A DNA stretch of 64,000 nt from Alicyclobacillus fructus (GCF_017329605.1 NZ_JAFMTY010000004.1:62001-126000); one strand, 5' to 3'. Shown: positions 7,375-14,658, counted from the stretch's first letter. The notes: generated by a model from the sequence alone, not told the origin. Numbers and translations: made by a program.

Positions 7375-9313
7375 ACGGGAACGCGCGCTTGTGCGCCTGC
7401 GTGAGATGCGATCGCTCGTGCAAGGCATCGAGGGCGTCGACTTGCGGCTGCTCGACCGGGCCCTCGAGCGCCTGGAGCAAAGGGCGACGACCATCGCCGT
7501 CTTCGGCGCGTTTTCGGCCGGAAAATCGTCCCTGTTGAACGCACTCATCGGGCGCTCGCTCCTCGCGGTGTCGCCGCAACCCACCACGGCGGCCATCACG
7601 AGCGTCCATCCCCCGCGGGGACGCGAGACGTCGATTCGGATCACGGCCAAGTCGCGCGACGAACTGTGGCAGGACGTGCGGGCTCTGCTGGACGTGCTCG
7701 GCGTTTCGGCGTCCCATCTTGAAGATGCCATTCGAGCGGCATCGGGCCTCGTGCCTGCCAAATTTCCCATTCACCTGAGGCGTCACATCCGCTTCCTGAA
7801 GGCGCTCGCGGAGGGCTATCCGGACATGAGTCCTCACCTCGGCGAGCAGTGGGAAACGTCCATCGAGGAGTTGCGCGGCTTTTCGGCGGACGAAAAGCGC
7901 GCGGCCTACGTCAGCCAGGTGGACGTGTGGGCCGATTCGCCGCTCGGCCGGCACGGCTACATCTTCGTGGATACCCCCGGCGTCGACTCCATTCATCGCC
8001 GCCACACGAACGTGGCGTTTCATTACATGCGCGAGGCGGACGCCATCATCTTCGTGATGTATTACACGCACGCCTTCAGTCAGGCGGATCGGGAGTTTCT
8101 CATCCAATTGTCCGGTGTGCAGGACGTCGCCGGGACCAACAAGCTGTTTTCGGTCGTGAACGCCGTCGATCTCGCCGAAAGCGAAGAGGAACTCCAGGCC
8201 GTGCTCGAGCGCGTGCGGCAGGACGAGCGCAAACTCGGCGTGCGCCAACCGAGGGTGTATCCGGTGTCCGCGCAGCTCGCGCTGGCGGCGCGCCTGCTTG
8301 CGGCTGATCCCGGCGATGAGGCGGCGCTCGAAATCGCGCGGGCCCGCCTGGGTCAGGGCGATTTCGAGCCCACCGCCGACGCCGTTTCCGACCTCGAGCG
8401 GCGCGCCGGGCTCGCCGCGCTCGAAGCGGACCTCGCCGATTTCTGCACGCGCGAGGCGGATCGCCTCGCCGCGGACCTCGTCGCGCGCACGCGCCAAGCC
8501 CTGATGCGCGACCTTGAAGCCGCCATCGAGAAGGTGACACTGGCCATCACGTCCGACGAAGCGGCGCGGGAGAAACAGCGAGCCGAGATCGATCGCGCCC
8601 GCCTGCTGGTCGAAGACGCGTCGTCCTCCGTGGAGGCGCGCGCCGTGTCTCCTCTCGCCAAGGAGCTGCAGGAACTTTTGTTCCACGCGGGGGAGCGGGT
8701 GCGCTTCGCCTACCGCGACATGTTCCGGGAAGCCTTTCATCCCGGCCGTTTCCGCCTCGGAAACCCGCAGGACAAGCTCCGCGAGGCAGCGCGCGAGTTC
8801 GCGGATGCGCTCGGCCGGCGTGTCGAGATCGAGCTCCGGACGTTCGCGCTGCGGGCGGAGCAACTGGCCGCCAAGGCCGCGGCCCAGGAAGCGGCGAGAT
8901 TGGCGGACGGCTGGCCCGTTCAGGCGGTCCCGGTTCGCGATCCCGACGTGGTGCTCCGACTCTCGGCTGCGGACGAGGCGGTCGCCTTCGACGCGGGCGT
9001 TCTCGCGCCCCACTTCCGGCACTTCCGATCCGCGAAACAGTTTTTCGAGGAAGGCGGACAGGCGGAGATGATGGACGCGGCCATGCCGGCCGTGATGGAG
9101 CAGGTGAAGGCGAAGCTGGACGACGCGGGCGGTCGACTGGCCGCCGAGGCGCAGGCGGCGCTGGCCGAATCCTTGCGGCGTTTCTACGGCGATCTCGCCG
9201 CCAGGCTGGCCGCCCTGGCCGCCGATCTGGATGAACCCGTGGATCCGTCGGAACGGGAGCGGCTCGCCTCGATTCTCGCGTCTCTCCAATCCGCCGTGGA
9301 CGAGGGCGTTTGA
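7367..9313 (+). CDS. Dynamin-family GTPase, second of a tandem pair (DynA D2-like)
   Basis: 648 residues from GTG at 7367, overlapping the previous gene by 8 bp. G1 is FGAFSAGKSSLLNAL, the G2 region SPQPTTAAIT, G3 DTPGVDS, and G4-like NAVDLAE. After the GTPase domain come long helical segments rich in Ala, Arg and Glu (stalk), a hydrophobic stretch being hard to see. Combined length with the upstream protein (1,149 residues) equals that of the fused Bacillus DynA, supporting a heteromeric two-gene version of the same machine. GTPase motifs are intact in both, so both should bind nucleotide. Confidence 0.88.
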   Translation: MSERERALVRLREMRSLVQGIEGVDLRLLDRALERLEQRATTIAVFGAFSAGKSSLLNALIGRSLLAVSPQPTTAAITSVHPPRGRETSIRITAKSRDELWQDVRALLDVLGVSASHLEDAIRAASGLVPAKFPIHLRRHIRFLKALAEGYPDMSPHLGEQWETSIEELRGFSADEKRAAYVSQVDVWADSPLGRHGYIFVDTPGVDSIHRRHTNVAFHYMREADAIIFVMYYTHAFSQADREFLIQLSGVQDVAGTNKLFSVVNAVDLAESEEELQAVLERVRQDERKLGVRQPRVYPVSAQLALAARLLAADPGDEAALEIARARLGQGDFEPTADAVSDLERRAGLAALEADLADFCTREADRLAADLVARTRQALMRDLEAAIEKVTLAITSDEAAREKQRAEIDRARLLVEDASSSVEARAVSPLAKELQELLFHAGERVRFAYRDMFREAFHPGRFRLGNPQDKLREAAREFADALGRRVEIELRTFALRAEQLAAKAAAQEAARLADGWPVQAVPVRDPDVVLRLSAADEAVAFDAGVLAPHFRHFRSAKQFFEEGGQAEMMDAAMPAVMEQVKAKLDDAGGRLAAEAQAALAESLRRFYGDLAARLAALAADLDEPVDPSERERLASILASLQSAVDEGV

Positions 9314-9322
9314 ACATTCGGT

Positions 9323-9351
9323 TTGTGGGGCGGGCGGAGGATGGTTAGAAT
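9323..9351 (+). promoter_or_regulatory. Sigma-A-type promoter of the HtrA gene
   Basis: TTGTGG (9323-9328), 17-base spacer, TAGAAT (9346-9351), ending 36 bases before the chosen ATG. Confidence 0.6.
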
Positions 9352-9387
9352 GGAGTAGCGAGAAGGCCTGCCAAGGAGGAGATGTGC

Positions 9388-10623
9388 ATGCGGCGTCGAC
9401 GTTGGGACTACGAGGACTGGCCGAGCGAGAACAGGCGGTGGGGCTTGTGGCTCGCGGGCGGCACCGCGCTCCTCGCCATTTGCTACATCCTCGGCATCTG
9501 GACGGGCGCGGCGCTCACGCGCGGTAGTTCGCAGACGACCGTGGAGTACGTTCCTCCTCAGACGGGCAACACCACGAGCACATCCGGGTCGCTCACGCCC
9601 ATCCCTGGCGTCGAGGACACGACCATCGTAACTGAGATTTACAATCGGGTGAAGAACAGCATCTTCACCATCACGGCGGTTTCCGGCGGTAAGCCGACGT
9701 CGAGCGACGCCGAAGAGGATATCGGCACCGCGTTTCTCATCGATCACAACGGCGACCTGTTGACCAACGCGCACGTGGTGGGCTCGGCCACGACGGTCCA
9801 GGTGTCCGGCGACAATCGCCAGTTCGTGGGCCGCGTGATCGACGCCGATCAACTGGACGATCTCGCCATCGTGCGCATTCCCGCCCCCAAGTCGCTGCAG
9901 CCGCTGCCGCTTGGGTCCGTGAAATCCCTTCAGCCCGGCAGTCTGGTGATCGCCATCGGCAATCCCTTTGAGTTGACTTCCAGTGTGAGCTCGGGCATTG
10001 TGAGTGGCCTGAACCGCTCCATGTCTGAGTCGAACGGACACGTGATGAACGGCATGATCCAGACGGACGCGCCGCTCAATCCGGGGAATTCCGGTGGGCC
10101 GTTGCTGAACGCGGCCGGGCAGGTGGTCGGCATTAACACGCTCATCGAGAGTCCCATCGAAGGGTCCATTGGCATCGGATTCGCCATCCCGATCGACCGT
10201 TTCCTTCAATTGGAGCCGTCGCTGTTGGCCGGAAAGCCGGTTGCGCACGCCTGGCTTGGCATTGAGGGCATGGATATCGACAGCCTGATGCAGCAGGCGC
10301 TGAACCTGCCGGTCTCCTCGGGCGTCTACGTGACGGAGGTCACGAAGGGGGGGCCCGCCGCAAAAGCCGGACTGCGCGGCGATTCGAACGCCGCGAAGCT
10401 CGACAGCCTGAGTCAGTCCGCCAATCCGTACGCGGCGATGAAAGGCGACGGGGATATCATCGTCGGGATCGACGGAAAGAGCGTGACCAGCATCGAGCAG
10501 TTGACGCAGTACATCAACCAGGATGAGCCGGGACAGATGGTGACGTTGACCGTGCTGCGCGGCGGCAAGACCCTGCACGTGCGCGTGACGCTCGGGACAT
10601 GGCCGTCCGGCCAAAATCCGTGA
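9388..10623 (+). CDS. Membrane-anchored HtrA/DegP-type serine protease with PDZ domain
   Basis: 411 residues. Start ATG 9388 is 8 bases after AAGGAGG; the ATG at 9382 is too close to it. A basic cytoplasmic N-terminus is followed by one transmembrane helix (about residues 20-43) and a Thr/Ser-rich linker. The trypsin-like domain shows the triad: His in LLTNAHVVG, Asp in DDLAIVRI, Ser in NPGNSGGPL. A C-terminal PDZ domain (about residues 290-400) begins at AWLGIEG. The family degrades misfolded envelope proteins outside the membrane. The gene faces sigK and has its own promoter. Confidence 0.93.
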   Translation: MRRRRWDYEDWPSENRRWGLWLAGGTALLAICYILGIWTGAALTRGSSQTTVEYVPPQTGNTTSTSGSLTPIPGVEDTTIVTEIYNRVKNSIFTITAVSGGKPTSSDAEEDIGTAFLIDHNGDLLTNAHVVGSATTVQVSGDNRQFVGRVIDADQLDDLAIVRIPAPKSLQPLPLGSVKSLQPGSLVIAIGNPFELTSSVSSGIVSGLNRSMSESNGHVMNGMIQTDAPLNPGNSGGPLLNAAGQVVGINTLIESPIEGSIGIGFAIPIDRFLQLEPSLLAGKPVAHAWLGIEGMDIDSLMQQALNLPVSSGVYVTEVTKGGPAAKAGLRGDSNAAKLDSLSQSANPYAAMKGDGDIIVGIDGKSVTSIEQLTQYINQDEPGQMVTLTVLRGGKTLHVRVTLGTWPSGQNP

Positions 10624-10634
10624 ACCGGACGGCC
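10601..10634. repeat. 10-bp inverted repeat between convergent htrA-like gene and sigK
   Basis: GGCCGTCCGG (10601-10610) and CCGGACGGCC (10625-10634) form a perfect stem with a 14-base loop that contains the protease stop codon. There is no T-tract on either side, so it may be an atypical bidirectional terminator or 3' stabiliser. Confidence 0.45.
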
Positions 10635-10647
10635 GCAAGAGGCGTCC

Positions 10648-11184
10648 TTACGGCTGGAGACGAGCGTTGCGGAACGCCTGTTTGCGCTCCTTGGCGACGT
10701 GCGACTGGTGAAACATCTTCAGCAGCGCGCGTTTCTCCAGCCTGGACACGTAGGATCGAGAGATGTCGAGCGAGTCGGCCACCTCGTTCTGGGTCCACTC
10801 GCGCCCGTCGGCGAGGCCGAACCGGAGCTCAATGACCCTGCGCTCCCGCTCGTCGAGGACGTCGAGCAGTTGCCGCATCGTGTTCAGTTCCATGCGGCGC
10901 GACACCTCGTCCTCGGTGGAGTCGCTCTCCGAGAACAGGATGTCGCTGATGGTGATCTCGTTCCCTTCCTTATCCGTCCCAATCGGACTGTACAAGGATA
11001 CGTCCTTGCGCGATTTGCGCTGGGCGCGAAGTTGCATCAGGATCTCGTTTTGGATGCATCGCGCGGCATAGGTCGCGAATTTGGTCCCTTTGGACGGTTG
11101 GTACGTGTCCACAGCTTTGATTAAACCGACCGTGCCGATGGAAATCAGGTCGTCCTGATCGATCCCGGACGTATCAAACTTCTT
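10648..11184 (-). pseudogene. sigK: sigK, 3' part: C-terminal segment of sporulation sigma factor K (interrupted gene)
   Basis: Codes for the C-terminal 178 residues of SigK, from KKFDTSG to the end. DDLISIGTVGLIKAVDTY and KFATYAARCIQNEIL are region 2 of mother-cell sigma factors, and the end shows region 4 with the helix-turn-helix ISRSYVSRLEKRALLKMF. It has no start or ribosome site of its own at the 5' edge: the coding sequence begins abruptly at the junction with the element. Joining base 13624 to 11184 on the minus strand restores GCC-AAG-AAG-TTT (A-K-K-F), as in Bacillus SigK (V-K-K-F). It is classed here as a broken gene, but it is expected to be repaired by developmental excision. Confidence 0.92.
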
Positions 11185-11196
11185 CGTGTCGTCGAC
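11183..11196. repeat. Left attachment site of the sigK element
   Basis: TT core followed by CGTGTCGTCGAC, the reverse complement of the 12 bases at the other end. A second shared block CGGTTGG lies 7 bases further inside (12 bases further inside at the right end). Confidence 0.8.
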
Positions 11197-11230
11197 ATCG
11201 CCGCGGTTGGGCCATCGTGGAGGCGAGTGC

Positions 11231-11863
11231 GTGCATTTTCAGGAGATCCTTCAGCACTACGGCTATGCGGGCGTGTTTTTCATCATCTTCGTCGAGGCCA
11301 TCGGTTTTCCGTTTCCGGCGGAGACGACGCTGACACTCGCCGGGATCGAATGGTCCAAAGGCGTGTTCCACCTCGTTCCCCTCTGGCTGATGGGGTGCCT
11401 GGGCAATCTCGTCGGCTCGGCGGTGGCGTTTTTCATCGGCTGGTTTCTGGGCCGCCCGGTGGTGCTCTACTTCGGCAAGTACATCGGGATCACGGACAAG
11501 AAGCTCGACACCATCAACGACCGGTTCCAGCGCTATGAGCTCGCGGTCATCTTCATCGCCAAGTTCATCGCGGGCGTGCGCATCATTGTGCCCTATCTGG
11601 CTGGAATCAATCGCATGAATCCCGCGAAGTTCTTCACCGTGAACACCATCGCCGCCGTCGTGTGGTCGGGGGCCTTCATCATCGCCGGCAAGTACATCGG
11701 CGAGGAAGTGAGCCGCTACTGGCCGTTCCTGAAGCATCACCTCTGGCTCGCGGCCATCCTCGTCGCCATCCTCGTGGCCCTCGTCGTCGCGTTCCGCAGA
11801 TGGGAGCGAAAGAAGCTCCATGGCTCCGAGCCTCAGGTGAAGCGGGACCCGTCCCAGCGCTGA
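11231..11863 (+). CDS. DedA-family membrane protein inside the sigK element
   Basis: 210 residues from GTG at 11231 with GGAGG 7 bases upstream. It has the DedA/SNARE-associated domain: an early EAIGFPFPAETTL segment, then a membrane hairpin, GNLVGSAVAFFIGWFLGR and FIAGVRIIVPYLAGINRMN with the family's conserved Gly/Arg, and a terminal helix (about residues 165-190) with a basic tail. DedA proteins act in membrane lipid homeostasis, some as flippases for undecaprenyl phosphate or phosphatidylethanolamine. The open frame actually extends back to 11186, through the attachment site, which matters for the excised circle. Confidence 0.88.
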   Translation: MHFQEILQHYGYAGVFFIIFVEAIGFPFPAETTLTLAGIEWSKGVFHLVPLWLMGCLGNLVGSAVAFFIGWFLGRPVVLYFGKYIGITDKKLDTINDRFQRYELAVIFIAKFIAGVRIIVPYLAGINRMNPAKFFTVNTIAAVVWSGAFIIAGKYIGEEVSRYWPFLKHHLWLAAILVAILVALVVAFRRWERKKLHGSEPQVKRDPSQR

Positions 11864-11879
11864 AGCCCTTCCATCCGAT

Positions 11880-11948
11880 AGGCCGTTGTCGTAGGACATC
11901 CCCGCATGTGCATACATGCGAATGGGGGTGTTCTTCGTGCAACGGCCT
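11880..11948. repeat. Large nested inverted repeat between dedA and the recombinase
   Basis: Outer arms AGGCCGTTG (11880-11888) and CAACGGCCT (11940-11948) are perfect. An inner hairpin GCATGT-GCAT-ACATGC (11904-11919) is flanked by CCCC and GGGG. No T-tract follows. It could be an RNA structure controlling recombinase translation, or a protein-binding site. Confidence 0.55.
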
Positions 11949-12098
11949 GTTCGCGTTTTGTGGCGTTCACCCGAAGGCGAGGCGTGCGCACCTCATCTCG
12001 CCCGGCTCGCGCGCCTGTGGTGGCAGACGCAAATGGCGCTTTCCGGAGCCACGCGGGAGCCGGGCGAGGTCCATCGCGTGCCGGAGGATGGCGCGTGA
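11922..12098 (+). CDS. Possible small protein upstream of the recombinase (58 aa)
   Basis: Frame of 58 codons beginning ATG 11922 (or 11916, inside the inner hairpin) whose TGA overlaps the recombinase ATG in the form TGATG, a typical coupling arrangement. Composition is Arg/Ala/Trp-rich with no recognised domain. There is no clear ribosome site. It may be a translated leader, a recombination-directionality-type cofactor, or chance. Confidence 0.3.
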   Translation: MGVFFVQRPVRVLWRSPEGEACAPHLARLARLWWQTQMALSGATREPGEVHRVPEDGA

Positions 12099-13633
12099 TG
12101 TGGACCGCCGTGTACACGCGCGTGTCGACGGAACACCAGGCTCAGACCGGACATGGACTCGACGTGCAACGAGAGGCGTGCGTCCAATACGCGCTGTCGC
12201 TTGGCGTGGCGCCAGAGGACATCCGGGTGTACGAGGACGCGGGCGGATCGGGCGAGGACATGGATCGTCCCGAGTTGCTGCGCCTTCTGGACGACGTCCG
12301 GCGCGGACTTGTCGATCGCGTCGTCGTGAAACACCCGGATCGCCTGTCGCGCAACGTGGCCGACAAGGCCATCGTCGTGCGGGAGCTGTCGTCGTGCGGG
12401 GTGAAGCTCCACTTTGTCGATGTGCCCCATTGGGACGAATCGGACGAAGCGGTGTTGCTCTTTCACATCATCTCAAGCATCGCCGAATACGAACTGCGCC
12501 AGATCCGCCGGCGGACGCTCGCGGGCAAGCTCAAGGCGGTTCGCGGCGGCAAGGTCATGCCCTCCGGCGTCGATCCGTACGGTTACCGGTATGAGAACGG
12601 CCAGTATGTCGTGGTCCCGGAAGAGGCCGAGATCGTCCGGCTCATCTATCGATGGTATGGCATCGAGCGAATGAGCCTGCGCGCGATCGCGGCAAGGCTC
12701 GACGCGATGGGCGTTCCGACGAAGACGCGCCAGTCGGCGCGCTGGCACCACAGCACCGTGGCGCGGATTCTGGATAATTCCATCTACCAGGGCACGTGGC
12801 TGTACAACCGGCGGCGCACCCGAAAGCGGGATCGGCGGGGCGCGAAAGGCGTCTTACGCGGCCGGGGCCGACAGGTGGTCGCCGTGCGCGATCCCGGCGA
12901 ATGGATTGCGGTGCCGGTACCGCCCGTGGTCGATCCCGACTTGGCGCGTTCGGTCGCGCTGCGCAAGGAGGCGCGCCCGCGGGGCGGCTCGATCTCGGCG
13001 AGCACGTTCCTGTCCGGAAAGCTCGTGTGCACCCATTGTCAACGGGCGTGGCGGCACGAGGCATGTCGGACGGCGGGCGGCTTGGTGCGCAAGTTTCGGC
13101 GACCCGGCGCGGAAAATGGCGCCGACCCTTGCCCGCACCGGTGCCGACGCGTGCCGGCAGAGGACGTCGAACGCGCCGTGTGGCGCGAGCTGGTGAGCCG
13201 CATCCGCGCGTTGCGCACGTGGGGCCATCTCGCAGCGGGCGCACCGGATTCGCTGGCGGAGGATATGGCGCGGGTTCGCCGGGAGATCCGCGCGGCGGTG
13301 GCCAGACGCGATCGCGCCTTGGATCTGTACCTGTGCGGGCATCTGGAGCGGGACGCGGCCCTGCGCGCGATGTCCGCGGAAGCGGACCGCATCCGGGCGC
13401 GGCACGCCGAGGCGTGTCAGCTGTGCCGCGCGCGGCGGAGCGAACTCGATGCGCCGCAGTCCCTGTGGTCGGCACTCGAGGCGCATGAAGGCGTGGAGCT
13501 TAGGCGAGCGTGGCTGGATGCCGTGGTGTCGCGTGTCGAGATCGACGCTTCGGGCGACGAGATCGTCCTCATCCTCGTGAGCGGGCTTTGCCAACCGGCG
13601 GGGGACGGCGTCGACGACACGTTGGCGACGTGA
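12098..13633 (+). CDS. Large serine recombinase of the sigK element (SpoIVCA-like)
   Basis: 511 residues; ATG 12098 with CCGGAGG 10 bases upstream (GTG 12095 also possible). The N-terminal resolvase/invertase domain contains YTRVSTEHQ with the nucleophilic Ser and Arg, and VVKHPDRLSRN. A recombinase domain follows (GVDPYGYRYENG...), then a zinc ribbon with CTHCQRAWRHEAC and a CPHRC pair, and a coiled-coil region. It matches SpoIVCA/SprA-type enzymes that excise sporulation gene interrupters. The last codons (L-A-T and stop) lie outside the element, within antisense sigK, because the frame runs through the right attachment site. Confidence 0.92.
   Translation: MWTAVYTRVSTEHQAQTGHGLDVQREACVQYALSLGVAPEDIRVYEDAGGSGEDMDRPELLRLLDDVRRGLVDRVVVKHPDRLSRNVADKAIVVRELSSCGVKLHFVDVPHWDESDEAVLLFHIISSIAEYELRQIRRRTLAGKLKAVRGGKVMPSGVDPYGYRYENGQYVVVPEEAEIVRLIYRWYGIERMSLRAIAARLDAMGVPTKTRQSARWHHSTVARILDNSIYQGTWLYNRRRTRKRDRRGAKGVLRGRGRQVVAVRDPGEWIAVPVPPVVDPDLARSVALRKEARPRGGSISASTFLSGKLVCTHCQRAWRHEACRTAGGLVRKFRRPGAENGADPCPHRCRRVPAEDVERAVWRELVSRIRALRTWGHLAAGAPDSLAEDMARVRREIRAAVARRDRALDLYLCGHLERDAALRAMSAEADRIRARHAEACQLCRARRSELDAPQSLWSALEAHEGVELRRAWLDAVVSRVEIDASGDEIVLILVSGLCQPAGDGVDDTLAT
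13610..13623. repeat. Right attachment site of the sigK element
   Basis: GTCGACGACACG followed by the TT core; mirror image of the left site. In an excised circle the two 12-bp arms would face each other around TT. Confidence 0.8.
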
Positions 13634-13818
13634 GCGACCAGGCGGAGGTTGTGCTCGACCAGGATGTCGTGCGCACGTTTGTCTCGGTATTTTCGCCAGA
13701 GTTCAAAGTATTTGGCCTCGTCCTCCTTGGACAGCGGTTGCGGAAACGACTGGTTGGCGAAGCTGGACGCCAACACGAAGTCGTCGGGCGTTCCGGAAAG
13801 CAGGGACAGCCTGAACAA
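13622..13818 (-). pseudogene. sigK: sigK, 5' part: pro-sequence and N-terminal segment of sigma factor K (interrupted gene)
   Basis: Begins at TTG 13818 with GGAGGTGA about 7 bases upstream. 65 codons reach the junction: SFPQPLSKEDEAKYFELW and ILVEHNLRLVAHVA are clearly SigK region 1.2/2.1 text. About 25 residues precede PQPL, in the place of the pro-sequence that tethers pro-SigK to the membrane until SpoIVFB cleaves it. Past 13622 the frame runs into element DNA, so no functional sigma factor is made without excision. The ribosome site overlaps the stop codon of the SGNH hydrolase gene, so the two are probably one transcript. Confidence 0.9.
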
Positions 13819-13825
13819 CGGGGAC

Positions 13826-14521
13826 TCACCTCCGACTGTGCAAAACGGCCGTGCTTCCTAGCCTATGTCGCGTCGCTGCAAGGGGTGCGATGTACGCGGC
13901 CAGTCCGAGGCCGATGACGCGATGGCCGAGATCGTTCGGATGGACAGGAGCGCGTGGGCATTCGATTGCGTCCTCGAGGCGGCCCGTCCGGTAGCCGGCG
14001 ATGAGGAGAGGCTCGCGTCCCGCAAACCAGGCGTCCACCGGAGCCACGTGGGCGCCGCATCGAGCCGCCACTTGGGCCATCACCTCGTTCAGGCTGCGAA
14101 CGGCGGACACCGCAAGCGGCGAGTGGGGAAACGGATTGTACAGGGTGCAAACGATAAGCGGCACACCGTAGCCGCGGCATATCGACACGATGACGGCGAG
14201 ATCGCGCCCGTATTGCCGATAGGCGCGCCTCAGATGGCGGCTGAGGTGGCCCTCCGCGAGCGAAGCGAGGGCCGCTTGGATCAGGTCGTCCCCGCCGACG
14301 AGGACGGCCGCCGCGTCGGCGCCAGCGATGGCCATGCGGTTGACGGTCACGGCGGACGCGAGGTCCGCACTTGTCCACCCAGGCCGCGCCATGACACATG
14401 TCTCCACCGGCGAACGCCAATCGCTGGCCAGCGCGCGCGCCGCCACCTGCGGGTAGGCGCGACTCGGCGCAGATGCGCATTCGCCGCTTGCGATGGAGTC
14501 GCCGAGATGAAGCACCATCAC
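13826..14521 (-). CDS. SGNH/GDSL-type hydrolase
   Basis: About 231 residues. The start is GTG 14521 (or ATG 14518), since GAGGAG lies 9 bases upstream; conserved sequence begins at VLHLGDSIASGE, block I with the catalytic Ser. VLVGGDDLIQ corresponds to block III (G-x-N/D-D), and APVHPNDLGHRVIG is block V with Asp/Asn-x-x-His. No signal peptide is visible with this start, so it is probably cytoplasmic or mother-cell. Family substrates are esters, including O-acetyl groups and lipids. It sits directly upstream of sigK, which suggests expression in sporulation, but that is inference. Confidence 0.8.
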   Translation of the reverse strand: MMVLHLGDSIASGECASAPSRAYPQVAARALASDWRSPVETCVMARPGWTSADLASAVTVNRMAIAGADAAAVLVGGDDLIQAALASLAEGHLSRHLRRAYRQYGRDLAVIVSICRGYGVPLIVCTLYNPFPHSPLAVSAVRSLNEVMAQVAARCGAHVAPVDAWFAGREPLLIAGYRTGRLEDAIECPRAPVHPNDLGHRVIGLGLAAYIAPLAATRHRLGSTAVLHSRR

Positions 14522-14567
14522 GCCCATCATCTCCTCGGCCGGCGCCCGCAACCGGTGGGCGCGTCGG

Positions 14568-14575
14568 CATACAAT
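14568..14575 (+). promoter_or_regulatory. CATACAAT, sigma-E/sigma-K-like -10 element
   Basis: CATACAAT matches the -10 of mother-cell promoters and lies 84 bases before the start of the next gene on the plus strand. No -35 at the proper spacing is convincing, so this is only a candidate. Confidence 0.3.
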
Positions 14576-14658
14576 GAAGCATCGCAACTCCATTCCATGC
14601 GGCGTTCGCGCAAAACGAGTGGGTGTTTGCCGCATGTCGTGCGTGAGGAGAGGAGAAC

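Larger units (their letters stand above)
11183..13623. mobile_element. Minimal sigK-intervening ('skin'-like) element, 2,439 bp
   Basis: Splits sigK between codons for A-H-V-A and K-K-F. The ends are defined by a TT dinucleotide on both sides (11183-11184 and 13622-13623) and by perfect 12-bp inverted repeats just inside it: CGTGTCGTCGAC at 11185-11196 and GTCGACGACACG at 13610-13621. Cargo is only a DedA-family gene and a large serine recombinase, both antisense to sigK. Skin of B. subtilis is about 48 kb and that of Clostridioides difficile about 15 kb, so this one is very reduced. The short length suggests it is kept as a regulatory switch with no phage genes left. Confidence 0.9.

Noticed and set aside
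11176-11181. Alternative crossover at TT 11180-11181
   Set aside because: It would also keep the sigK frame but give A-K-F rather than the conserved A-K-K-F, and it does not abut the 12-bp inverted repeat.
11183-13623. Element as an IS607-type or other ordinary insertion sequence
   Set aside because: The recombinase has the large C-terminal recombinase and zinc-ribbon domains of the SpoIVCA class, there is no TnpB, and the insertion point reconstitutes sigK exactly.
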